A stretch of 64,000 nucleotides of DNA. Source: DASUCS01 sp041166385 (lineage in GTDB: Bacteria; Actinomycetota; Acidimicrobiia; Acidimicrobiales; JACDCH01). The DNA is taken from positions 28,360-92,359 of the forward strand of contig JBEEFW010000098.1 in assembly GCA_041166385.1 (NCBI GenBank). The letters run 5' to 3'. The notes under the pieces were generated by a model. The model worked only from the letters and a program-made list of their open reading frames with translations. It was not told the origin of the DNA and searched no databases. This document shows positions 27,009 through 35,243 of the stretch, one piece after another; within the stretch, counting starts at the first letter, position 1, and every line of letters starts with the position of its first letter. Both the position numbers and the translations under genes were made by a program.

Positions 27009-28403
27009 TCAAGAACCTCGCCGCACGCCCAGCGACCTCAATGTGCGGGTCACAAGGCGCTTTACGAGGAGCCCTACTCCGCCCTCATGAAGATACGTCA
27101 TCCCGACATGCGCATCGCGTCGCCACCCCGAGCGGGGCACCAATCGGGTGCGCGGGCCGAGCCGCCAAGCCAGGCGCGGGTCCGCCAGATCGGGGGCACG
27201 GCGCGGCGCGCGGCAGAATTCGACGAGCGGCGCCGCGACTGACGACCACCTCAACTCCGGCGCGAGCGCCGAGATGTTGGCCCGGCACTGGGCACTGAAC
27301 GCCGTGTCAGTCGTGATGCGTTCGAGTGCGCGGGCGAGCGCATCGACGTCGCCCGGAGGAACGGTGAGACCAAGCTGGCGCTGCTCGATCAGATCGCTCA
27401 GGGCGTCGCCATTCGTCGCGACGACCGGTACATCGGCCCAGAAGTAGTCGAGGATGCGGGTTCGGTAGGCGAACTCGGTTTCCACATGATGCAGATGTGA
27501 GCTCACCCCGACATCGGCATCGAGCAACAGGTTGTGACGCTCGTTGAACGGCACCCAGCCCTCGTTGAAGAAGACATGCGTGTCGGTGAGGCCGAGTTCG
27601 TCCGAGAGCGCTCGGGCGGCGACCGCCATGCGCATCTCGGGGATCTCCGGGTTGGGGTGGCGTAGACCCATGAACAGCAACCGAACCTTGGGTATGACCA
27701 CGCGCACGCGGTCGATCGCCTGGATGAGCGTCAGCGGATCGAACCAGTTGTAGATCCCTCCACCCCAAAGTACGAGAACGTCTCCGTCTTCGATGCCCGG
27801 GATCACTCCCTTGACACCAGGCGCGGTCCGCGCCGGCGGTGAGTCGTCGATGCCGAACGGCACCGTGATCAGGAGCTGGTCGAGGCTCTCGTCGGCGTCG
27901 TACGTTGCCGGATTGATCCGACCCATCCCGGACAACTGGCCCAGATAGAAGGCTCGTTGTTTCGAGCTCGCGCAGAGGAACAAATCACCGCGCATCAGTT
28001 GCTCGTTCATGGCGGTGGTCGCGTCCATCACGGCGGCCCATCGGCCCGATTCGTCGCCAGCTTCGTGCCCTTGCTCCAGCTGCTCGAGATGCATCGGATC
28101 GTAGAGATCGCATACGACGACCTTGTCGGTGGCCGTGAGGAACCGCCGACCGGCCAACACCCAACCCTGTGCAACGAACACGTCGCACCACGCCATGGCG
28201 TCGCGCAAGCCGGCGTCGTCGACCTTTCCTATGGCGAAGCGTTCGTCTGACAAGTCGCTGCCGGCCGTGCTGACCAACCGGACGTCGTGCTCCTTCGACA
28301 ACTCGGCCGCGAGGTTCCACGCTCTGATCGCCGGGCCCGCCATCTGCGGGCGGACAATGTCGCCGGTCGCCACGACGACACGGCGACGACCCTCAGTCAC
28401 CAT
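27009..28403 (-). CDS. GT4-type glycosyltransferase of the Wzm/Wzt cluster
   Basis: A 464-residue glycosyltransferase. RRRVVVATGDIVRPQMAGPAIRAWNLA is the N-terminal beta-strand and acceptor loop. VLVLWGGGIYNWFDPLTLIQAI opens the donor domain, and YRTRILDYFWADVPVVATNGD with DLIEQRQLGLTVPPGDVDAL forms the donor-binding region. It lacks the classical EGFGLP motif and belongs with divergent GT4 proteins beside ABC exporters. The ATG at 28403 overlaps the end of the Wzt gene by 11 bases; GTG 28400 is possible. As the last gene of the exporter operon it probably builds part of the exported glycan. Confidence 0.85.
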   Translation of the reverse strand: MVTEGRRRVVVATGDIVRPQMAGPAIRAWNLAAELSKEHDVRLVSTAGSDLSDERFAIGKVDDAGLRDAMAWCDVFVAQGWVLAGRRFLTATDKVVVCDLYDPMHLEQLEQGHEAGDESGRWAAVMDATTAMNEQLMRGDLFLCASSKQRAFYLGQLSGMGRINPATYDADESLDQLLITVPFGIDDSPPARTAPGVKGVIPGIEDGDVLVLWGGGIYNWFDPLTLIQAIDRVRVVIPKVRLLFMGLRHPNPEIPEMRMAVAARALSDELGLTDTHVFFNEGWVPFNERHNLLLDADVGVSSHLHHVETEFAYRTRILDYFWADVPVVATNGDALSDLIEQRQLGLTVPPGDVDALARALERITTDTAFSAQCRANISALAPELRWSSVAAPLVEFCRAPRRAPDLADPRLAWRLGPRTRLVPRSGWRRDAHVGMTYLHEGGVGLLVKRLVTRTLRSLGVRRGS

Positions 28404-29625
28404 CCGGCTGCCAGCACCACGTACCGCCGAGTGAGGTGACGCCTCCGAAGCTCTCCTGCGGGTCGCCAGGGCCCACATCGAAGCGCACAGCGCGCTGGCG
28501 GAAATCGAACACATGCAAGATCTCGTGGTCTGCCAGCGAGACCGAGATGTCGTACGTGCCGGGCAGCAGCAGCAAGCGAGGAACCTGCAGGTCGACATAT
28601 CCGCGCCCGTCGATCTTCTCGATCGACACCGCGGCTTCGCGTGTGTTGGGCCCCGTCACGTGCACACCGCCGAGCGTGTGGATGCCCACGCCGAACACGG
28701 GTCGCGGGATCGATTCGTCGGCGCGGTAGTGCAGGCGGATCGTCAGCGGGTCACCGGTGCGGACGTGGGCCGTCGGCTGGCCGTTCGGGCCGAGCACTTC
28801 AACTCGGTCGATCTGAGCCTCCCCGGATCCCCATCGCCCACCATGCGACTCTTCGCCTTCGCGCCCTTGATGCATCTCGCTGACGTATTCATCGGCGATG
28901 TCTCCCGCGGGACCCGTGGCGCGCACCTTGCCGTTGTGCAACCAGACGGCCTGTTCACACATTGCTCGAACGGAGCCGAGCGCATGCGACACCAGAACGA
29001 TGGTCTTCCCATTCGCTCGAAGTTCGGCGAACTTCTCCGCGCACTTGGTCTGGAACTGCTCGTCGCCGACGGCGAGTACCTCGTCGATGAGCAGGATGTC
29101 GGGCGACACGTTGATCGCAACCGAGAAGCCGAGGCGCACATACATGCCGGACGAATAGTTCTTGACGGGTGAATCGATGAATCTCGCGAGCCCGGCGAAC
29201 TCCACGATGTCATCGAAGCGGCGGTCGATCTCCTTCGTCGGCAAGCCGAGGATCGAACCGTTGAGGTACACGTTCTCGCGACCGGACAGCTCAGGATGGA
29301 AGCCCGCGCCCAGCTCGAGCAGTGCGCTGATCTTGCCGTCCACCGTGATCGCGCCTTTGTCGGGCCGAAGGATGCGCGCCATGCACTTGAGCAGCGTGCT
29401 CTTGCCTGAGCCGTTCTCGCCGATCAGACCAACGGTTGTTCCTTCGGCCACCGACAAGGACACATCGTCGAGTGCAAGTAGATCCTCGTATCGGGCGCGG
29501 CGGCCGCGCATGATTGCGGCCTTCAGGGTCTGATTCCGTTCGTTGTACAGCCGGAAGCGCTTCGTGACGGAGTCGACCTCGATCACCGCACGACCCGTAC
29601 CTCCGACCTGCTCGCCGATGGTCAC
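28393..29625 (-). CDS. wzt: Polysaccharide ABC exporter ATPase with carbohydrate-binding tail
   Basis: A 410-residue ATPase of the Wzm/Wzt O-polysaccharide exporter type. The nucleotide-binding domain has LIGENGSGKSTLLK (Walker A), GAGFHPELSGRENVYLNG, NYSSGMYVRLGFSVA (signature) and ILLIDEVLAVGDEQF (Walker B), then VSHALGSV. An extra domain of about 150 residues (after 255) with beta pattern VEVLGPNGQPTAHVRTGDP and FGVGIHTLGGVHVTGPNT matches the Wzt_C fold, which in E. coli O9a recognises the modified end of the finished chain. The GTG start at 29625 overlaps wzm by GTGA. The short ATPases of teichoic-acid exporters lack this domain, so chain-end recognition is suggested. Confidence 0.93.
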   Translation of the reverse strand: MTIGEQVGGTGRAVIEVDSVTKRFRLYNERNQTLKAAIMRGRRARYEDLLALDDVSLSVAEGTTVGLIGENGSGKSTLLKCMARILRPDKGAITVDGKISALLELGAGFHPELSGRENVYLNGSILGLPTKEIDRRFDDIVEFAGLARFIDSPVKNYSSGMYVRLGFSVAINVSPDILLIDEVLAVGDEQFQTKCAEKFAELRANGKTIVLVSHALGSVRAMCEQAVWLHNGKVRATGPAGDIADEYVSEMHQGREGEESHGGRWGSGEAQIDRVEVLGPNGQPTAHVRTGDPLTIRLHYRADESIPRPVFGVGIHTLGGVHVTGPNTREAAVSIEKIDGRGYVDLQVPRLLLLPGTYDISVSLADHEILHVFDFRQRAVRFDVGPGDPQESFGGVTSLGGTWCWQPDGD

Positions 29626-30431
29626 AGCTCCTCCGCGAGCCGTCCCTCGAATCGACGGAACACCGCGATCCCGAGGACAAGCGTGGCAAACGAGACTGCA
29701 ACGAGGTAGGCGACCGTTCCGGCCGATGGCCAGCGCAGGTCGTAGAGAAGGTTGCGATAGGCCGTGACGAACTGCACCATCGGATTCAAGTCGTACAGGC
29801 GGAGCGCCCAGCCGTGCGCGTGGTCCTGCACGAGTTTGAGTGAATAGATGATCGGCGTGCCGTAGAACCACATCTGCAGCAGGATCCCGATGAGGTGCTG
29901 CGTGTCACGGAAGTACACGTTCAGGATCGAGAACACCAACGCGACGCCGAGCGTGAACATGGTCTGAATCAGGATCAGCACGATCAGCGCAGGTATCCAA
30001 GGCAGCACGTTGTTTCCGAACACGAGCAACGCAACGAGCAGAACGCCCATCTCGATCAGGAACGAGACCAACCACGAGGCGACGCTGGCGGCGACGAGAA
30101 TCTCGCGAGCGAAGTACACCTTTTTCACGAGATTCGCATTGCCCACGAGCGTGTACATACCGCCGGTCAGGCAGTTGGACAGGTAGTTCCATGGGAGCAG
30201 TCCGCAGAGCAGAAACAAGGCGAAGACGTGCAACCCGCTCGGCTTGCCGGGATCTGGATCGCTCTTCAACAGCACGGAGAAGACTGCGGTGAAGATGACC
30301 ATCGTGGCCAGCGGATTGAGCAGCGACCAGCCCCATCCGAGGATGGAGCGCTTGTACTTGCTCCGCAGCTCGCGCAACGTGAGGTTGAAGAAGAGATCCC
30401 GCGATTGCCGAACGTCGCCGAGGTAGCTCAT
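29622..30431 (-). CDS. wzm: Polysaccharide ABC exporter permease
   Basis: A 269-residue ABC-2 membrane protein. Six hydrophobic segments are visible, after an N-terminal amphipathic stretch (LFFNLTLRELRSKYKRSILGWGWSLLNP) typical of Wzm/TagG permeases. GLLPWNYLSNCLTGG and FFRD-like VYFRDTQHLIGILLQMWFYGTPIIY are family hallmarks, and LNPMVQFVTAYRNLLYD closes the conserved part. The ATG at 30431 overlaps the TGA of the methyltransferase (ATGA), and its own stop overlaps wzt (GTGA), so methyltransferase, permease and ATPase are tightly coupled. It would move a completed undecaprenyl-linked glycan across the membrane. Confidence 0.94.
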   Translation of the reverse strand: MSYLGDVRQSRDLFFNLTLRELRSKYKRSILGWGWSLLNPLATMVIFTAVFSVLLKSDPDPGKPSGLHVFALFLLCGLLPWNYLSNCLTGGMYTLVGNANLVKKVYFAREILVAASVASWLVSFLIEMGVLLVALLVFGNNVLPWIPALIVLILIQTMFTLGVALVFSILNVYFRDTQHLIGILLQMWFYGTPIIYSLKLVQDHAHGWALRLYDLNPMVQFVTAYRNLLYDLRWPSAGTVAYLVAVSFATLVLGIAVFRRFEGRLAEEL

Positions 30432-31498
30432 TCGTCGCTTCCGTCGCGGTCACGTCGACGCCCGAGCGCTCGAAACGGGTGTCGGAGCAGATCGCGGCCC
30501 GACTGCAGTTGGTTCTGCATCGTGAGGACTGAGGATTGGAGTCCTGCCAACGCCGCTTCCACGCCGCTGAAGCGCGCCATCAGGTGTTCAGCGGTGACCT
30601 GGTGCTGCATCTCCAGCGTGTCGGCCCGCTGCGCCAGCTCCCGCCGAGACAACTCGGACAAGGTCGCCGACATCACCGCGGCATACACCGCGGCCGTCTC
30701 CGTCAGGTTCGCCGGCGATGTCGGTCTTCCCGCGTTCACCGCGGCGACACCGCGACGCCCCACGACGATGTGTCGGTAGTACGGGGGCACCTCATTTCGA
30801 CCTGCGAGCAGCATGTTGTAGAGAGCGTCGAAGCCAATGTTGAGCTCGCCCAGCTCAGGGCGACCCCCGAGTTGGTGTTTGACCACCATGCCGAGCAGCC
30901 AGTCCTGCAGGTTGCCGTTGCCGAACGTGACCACGTCGAGACCAGCATCCCGAAGCGCCTCGGCCGCATCATCGAGCGACGGAAGGCCGAGCTGCGCGTG
31001 CTCCTCGAGTTGTGGCTGCGACGCACCCAACGACGCGGCGACGTACCGGCGCACGAACTCCTCTGTCCCCGCCACCCCGAACGTGTCGAACGGAGCAGCA
31101 ACGACGACGAGATCGCTCACCCGCGCGAGCTCACCGAGGAACTCGCGACGGCTCTCGGGCGCGACGTGTTCGAGAGCGTCACTCGAGACGACCACATCGA
31201 ATGATCGATCTCTCACCGGGAGCCGAGCGCCGTCACCGACGACATACGTGGCCTCCTCCAGGCGCTCGGGATTGATGTTGACGTCGACGCTGATCGAGGT
31301 GCCGTCGAGATCGAAGAGGCCCAACCATCCCGAGTCGTCACCCACATCGAGAACACGGATCGGTTCGGAACCCAGGTTGGCGCGAATGGCGCGCACGATC
31401 GCGCCGTAGCGGGAATAGCGATCGAAGGACGTCCACGTGGCAGCGGGGAACTCGACGTCGGCGCTCTCCTTGCGGAGCGGAGCCGGACGCGACGTCAT
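30428..31498 (-). CDS. SAM methyltransferase with C-terminal coiled coil, linked to Wzm/Wzt
   Basis: A 356-residue protein. The methyltransferase part has RVLDVGDDSGWLGLFDLDG (motif I), DGARLPVRDRSFDVVVSSDALEHV and LARVSDLVVVAAPFD. After about residue 280 comes a long heptad-like helix (SELSRRELAQRADTLEMQ, FSGVEAALAGLQSSVLTMQNQLQ) and a basic C-terminus. Its coupling to wzm and wzt recalls WbdD of E. coli O9a, where a methyltransferase/kinase with a coiled-coil rod caps the chain and sets its length. There is no kinase domain here. ATG 31498 is preceded by AAAGG. This capping role is inference from layout. Confidence 0.85.
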   Translation of the reverse strand: MTSRPAPLRKESADVEFPAATWTSFDRYSRYGAIVRAIRANLGSEPIRVLDVGDDSGWLGLFDLDGTSISVDVNINPERLEEATYVVGDGARLPVRDRSFDVVVSSDALEHVAPESRREFLGELARVSDLVVVAAPFDTFGVAGTEEFVRRYVAASLGASQPQLEEHAQLGLPSLDDAAEALRDAGLDVVTFGNGNLQDWLLGMVVKHQLGGRPELGELNIGFDALYNMLLAGRNEVPPYYRHIVVGRRGVAAVNAGRPTSPANLTETAAVYAAVMSATLSELSRRELAQRADTLEMQHQVTAEHLMARFSGVEAALAGLQSSVLTMQNQLQSGRDLLRHPFRALGRRRDRDGSDE

Positions 31499-31654
31499 GC
31501 AAAACCCTTTCGTCGATCCTGCATCCGGCGTCGCGAGGCTGCGACCGTCCCGCCACCGCGCGGCTGCTCGGTGGACACGAGAGGAGCATACCGTCGAGGT
31601 CGACGCCGTTCGAAGGCGAGGAGCGGCTGCGAATCCCAGTTTCGGCCCCGCTGC

Positions 31655-31660
31655 TACGGT
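31655..31660 (+). promoter_or_regulatory. -10-like TACGGT before the DUF2142-like gene
   Basis: TACGGT ends eight bases before GTG 31669 within the 170-base divergent gap 31499-31668. This fits a leaderless transcript. I see no other feature in that gap. Confidence 0.35.
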
Positions 31661-31668
31661 CTTGCGCC

Positions 31669-33834
31669 GTGACCGAGGGTGGCTCGCGGGACGCGGCGCC
31701 ACTGTCGGGAAGAGCGAAGCCAGGTGCGGCCTGGACTGCACCACTCGCCGCCGCACTCGGACTGTGCCTGCTCATCGGCGTGCTGCTCGCGCGAACGGGC
31801 GGGCCGATCTACGCGGACACCACCGAGCACGTGAGGCCGAACTCGGTCATCGGGCCGCTCTCCCCGACCAAGTCGTTGCACCAGAGTTTCGTCGCGCACG
31901 CCGATGGTCTCTCGTCGATCGAGATGCGATTCGGCACGTTCGGGGGTGTGACCAAGTGCACCGTCGGCGTGCGGGTCACGTCGGAGAGCTCCGTGATCTC
32001 CTCCGGGGAGATCCCGTGTGCGTCGCTCGTTCCTGACAGCGCGCGCGTGCAGGTTGCCCATTTCGCACCACAACCGCACAGCAGCGGCCGCACCTTCGAG
32101 ATCGAACTGACCATCACCCAAACGGGCGACGAGTCCGTCGTCGCGTGGGGCGGCCCCGACATCGGAGGCTCGTTGCCGCCAGCGCGCCTGGGCTCGGACC
32201 AGGTCGCTGTCGCGGCGGAGATCCACACGAACTATGGCGGCGACCATCACGCGTGGAGCCAGATCGGCATTGCCCTGCGCCGCATGGAGCAGTATCGGCC
32301 GTGGTTCCAGCAGGCGTTCGTCGTCGTCCTCGTGGCCTTGCTGTGCGTCGCCGCCCTCGTCGCCCTCGTCGCGATGCGAGGCAGGCGCGCCGTCGCACTG
32401 CTCATCGTGCTCGTGGTGGCCAAGGGCGCGCTGTGGTCGGCCGTGGTGCCGCCGCTCGAGTCGCCCGACGAACCCGCGCACGTTGGCTACGCGCAGTTCA
32501 TGGCCGAAGCCCATCGCCTTCCAAAGCGCAACGTGAGCCAACTCGGCTTGCCCGCTGGTCAGTTCTACAGCCCGCAGCTCAATGGGCTCGTCGAGGCGCT
32601 CCACGTCGAGAGTCAGGCAAGGGGCGACCGCCCCGACTTCCTACCGAGCGGCGATGCGGGTCCCGTCATCGCGGCCGGCAACGCCTCGCCCGAAGCGAAC
32701 GGCAACGGCGCCGCCGCGGGCTACCCGCCCGCCTACTACGCGCCCGCGGCGGTGCTGTACAAGCTGTCTCCAGGGTCGCTGCTCACGCGCATCGAAGTGA
32801 TGCGCTGGTGGAGCATCGCGCTCGGAGCCGTAGCTGCGTGGCTCACATTGCTGATCGGCCGCCGGCTCTTCCCGCAGTGCGAAGGCGCAGCCATCGCCCT
32901 TGCCGTCGCGTGCGCGGTCCAGCCTGAGCTCAGCCAACAGACCGCAACGGTCAACAACGACGCGCTCGTGATCGCTGGAGGCGCCGCCTGTCTGCTGGCC
33001 GCGCTCGATCTCCTACAACCAAGTCGGCGGCGCGGCCGGTGGTTGTGCGCCCTCGCCGGGGCTGCTCTCGGCACGACGATGTTCAAGTCGTTCGGCGTGA
33101 TCTTCGCACCGGTGCTTCTCGTCGCGTGGATCATTGGCCGAGTTCGCACACCCGCAGGCGAGCGCCCGTTGGTGCGTCGCGAGATCGGGCAGACCTTGCT
33201 CGGTATTGGCGGAACGTACGGCGTCTGGTTCGTGTATGCCGCGCTCTTTGGCTTCCAGGGAGCCTCGCTCACCGACCTCACTCCGAGCGAGGGTCCGAAA
33301 GGCCTGCGCGACTACCTCCACGTGTTGCAGCAGGACTGGTATCGGCCGCTGCGACTGAACTGGATCGACCAACTCTGGGGCGACTTCTCCTGGATCGACA
33401 CGCCCTTCCCGACGTGGGTACAGACCACGCTGCTCGTACTGTCGCTTGTCGGTATCGCGATCATGATCGCGTGGTCGGTCGCGGTGATTCACCGCTACAC
33501 CACCACCTTCCGCGATCGGAAGCACAGCACCGTCAGTGACGAGTTCGTGGACGGCTCAGCCCAGGCATTCGTGCTCGCACTGAGCGTGATGGTGATGCTG
33601 GCGTTCTGCTTGGTGGTCGGCTACCTCAACTTTCACCACACGGGCCGCAACGACCTCATTCAGGGGCGATACGCACTGATGCTCGTGCCGGCCCTGCTGT
33701 CCGCTCCTGTCGTTGCCGTGCGCGCACTGTGGCCACGGCTCAGTCCCCTTGTTCCTATGGTGCTCACTGCCGCGGCGATGATCGCGCTCAACATCGGGGG
33801 GATCGCACTGCTCACCGAGCGCTTCTATCTGTAA
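31669..33834 (+). CDS. Polytopic membrane protein, DUF2142/GT-C-like
   Basis: A 721-residue membrane protein. One helix (about 25-42) is followed by an extracytoplasmic beta-rich region (about 45-205), then about ten further hydrophobic segments. The conserved part begins VVPPLESPDEPAHVGYAQFMAEAHRLP, with the acidic SPDEPxH loop that resembles the catalytic first loop of GT-C glycosyltransferases and is seen in DUF2142 proteins. FQQTATVNNDALVI-type sequence (LSQQTATVNNDALVIAGG) and the C-terminal LIQGRYALMLVPAL are also typical. It probably uses a polyprenyl-linked sugar outside the membrane, but this is inference. GTG 31669. Its 3' end overlaps the convergent GT2 gene by 23 bases. Confidence 0.8.
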   Translation: MTEGGSRDAAPLSGRAKPGAAWTAPLAAALGLCLLIGVLLARTGGPIYADTTEHVRPNSVIGPLSPTKSLHQSFVAHADGLSSIEMRFGTFGGVTKCTVGVRVTSESSVISSGEIPCASLVPDSARVQVAHFAPQPHSSGRTFEIELTITQTGDESVVAWGGPDIGGSLPPARLGSDQVAVAAEIHTNYGGDHHAWSQIGIALRRMEQYRPWFQQAFVVVLVALLCVAALVALVAMRGRRAVALLIVLVVAKGALWSAVVPPLESPDEPAHVGYAQFMAEAHRLPKRNVSQLGLPAGQFYSPQLNGLVEALHVESQARGDRPDFLPSGDAGPVIAAGNASPEANGNGAAAGYPPAYYAPAAVLYKLSPGSLLTRIEVMRWWSIALGAVAAWLTLLIGRRLFPQCEGAAIALAVACAVQPELSQQTATVNNDALVIAGGAACLLAALDLLQPSRRRGRWLCALAGAALGTTMFKSFGVIFAPVLLVAWIIGRVRTPAGERPLVRREIGQTLLGIGGTYGVWFVYAALFGFQGASLTDLTPSEGPKGLRDYLHVLQQDWYRPLRLNWIDQLWGDFSWIDTPFPTWVQTTLLVLSLVGIAIMIAWSVAVIHRYTTTFRDRKHSTVSDEFVDGSAQAFVLALSVMVMLAFCLVVGYLNFHHTGRNDLIQGRYALMLVPALLSAPVVAVRALWPRLSPLVPMVLTAAAMIALNIGGIALLTERFYL

Positions 33835-35152
33835 GGCCGCGATCGCGGACTTGCCCGGGAGCCCGCAGCAGAAATCCGCCGAAGGCTCGCACCCGAGTTC
33901 TCATCGTTCCAGTTGACGGGCGCGCGCGACGAAGTGTCGGTGCCACGATGTCGCGGCGGAAGTACGACGCGGAGACTGCCACGTAGCGCACCACTCCCCG
34001 TGCGAGCGATCGCCAGGAAGCGTGACGCGCCAGCACGAGCAGACGATTGCGCTCGTTGAAGTACAGCGCGAGTGACGGGTTCTGACCCGCTGTCGCCGCG
34101 TGTGTGTGACGCACCACCGACAAGGGCACGTAGCGGTACCGCCAGCCTCGGCGTCGGCCCCGCCAGGAGAGCTCGAGGTCCTCGTAGTAGAGGAAGAGCC
34201 GTTCGTCGAAAACGCCGACGTCGCGCAGGTAGTCGGCGCGCAGCAGCACCGCGCCGCCTGACCAGGCGAATACGTCGGCAGGGGTGTCGTGCTGGCCGTG
34301 GTCCGGCTCGAGCCAACCGCGATCGGCCCCGTACCCGTCGTCGACGAGCTCGGTGCCAACGTTGTTGATCAGGTCGAACGGATCGCCGTCGAGTGTCACC
34401 TCGTAGCGCTGCCGCCCTCGTTTGATCGCCAGTGCAGTGCGTTGCCCCCCGCTGGCGGCTTCGACGACCTTGTCACTCTCACTGTCGATGAGCAGCTCGA
34501 CCGGTGTCGGCCGGCGAGTGTCATCTTGCACCTCGACGAACAGCGCGGCGTTCGGCATCGACCAGCGCGCGATGAACGGTCCATCCTGTTCCGGCTCGTA
34601 GAACCCGCGCTCATAGCGGACGGTCGCCCTGGCTCCCGCACCAGAGGTCACATCGACGAGGCGTATTCCCCTCGACCGATGATCTGCGGGCCGCGAGGGT
34701 TCGGCTGTCGTGGTGAGCTCGAGCGTGCGATAGCGCCCATCGAACAACATCTTCGGACTGGCCGCGCCGAGCAACCTGTCTGATCGCAGGGCATCGACAA
34801 GCGGAGCAAGCCAGCCGGCGGGCACGGTCACGTCGTTGTTGACGAGCGCCACAAGGTCGACCCCGTCGAGGTCGGCCAAGGCGAGGTTGTTGCCGCCCGC
34901 GAATCCCAGGTTCGACTCGGAGCGGATCACCCGAACGCCCGGCATCTCCCGTCCCACGCGTTCGGCCACACCATCGGTTGACGCGTTGTCGACAAGCACG
35001 ATCTCCGCCGCGACATCACCGTCGAGGCTCTCGGTCACCGACCGCAGGCAGCGGAGCGTCAAATCGCCCCCGTTGAAGTTGAGGACGACCACGCGGAGCT
35101 TCGGCACTCGTGGCAGCGGAGTGGCCGTCCGACGGGCCGTTTTCTGGGTCAT
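33812..35152 (-). CDS. GT2 rhamnosyltransferase-like enzyme with a large inserted domain
   Basis: A 446-residue GT2 enzyme. LRVVVLNFNGGDLTLRCLRSV, VLVDNASTDGVAERV, NLGFAGGNNLAL and LVNNDVTVPAGWLAPLVDAL are the GT-A donor motifs of rhamnosyltransferase-like proteins (WbbL/RfbF type). FAWSGGAVLLRADYLRDVGVFDERLFLYYEDLELSWRGRRRGW is the acceptor-side ED motif region. Between these, about residues 150-265 form an extra beta-rich segment (TVRYERGFYEPEQDGPFIARW, VELLIDSESDKVVEAASG) not found in ordinary members; it may be a carbohydrate-binding insert. ATG 35152 is preceded in frame by GTG 35158. dTDP-rhamnose from rmlACBD is a plausible donor. Confidence 0.88.
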   Translation of the reverse strand: MTQKTARRTATPLPRVPKLRVVVLNFNGGDLTLRCLRSVTESLDGDVAAEIVLVDNASTDGVAERVGREMPGVRVIRSESNLGFAGGNNLALADLDGVDLVALVNNDVTVPAGWLAPLVDALRSDRLLGAASPKMLFDGRYRTLELTTTAEPSRPADHRSRGIRLVDVTSGAGARATVRYERGFYEPEQDGPFIARWSMPNAALFVEVQDDTRRPTPVELLIDSESDKVVEAASGGQRTALAIKRGRQRYEVTLDGDPFDLINNVGTELVDDGYGADRGWLEPDHGQHDTPADVFAWSGGAVLLRADYLRDVGVFDERLFLYYEDLELSWRGRRRGWRYRYVPLSVVRHTHAATAGQNPSLALYFNERNRLLVLARHASWRSLARGVVRYVAVSASYFRRDIVAPTLRRARPSTGTMRTRVRAFGGFLLRAPGQVRDRGLTDRSAR

Positions 35153-35243
35153 CTGCACTACTCAAGCAATCCGAGGCTCGTGCCGATGTCTAGGCAGACC
35201 TGAAGTGCCATCGCACCCCCACGCAGCCTCCGAGAGAGCAAAG

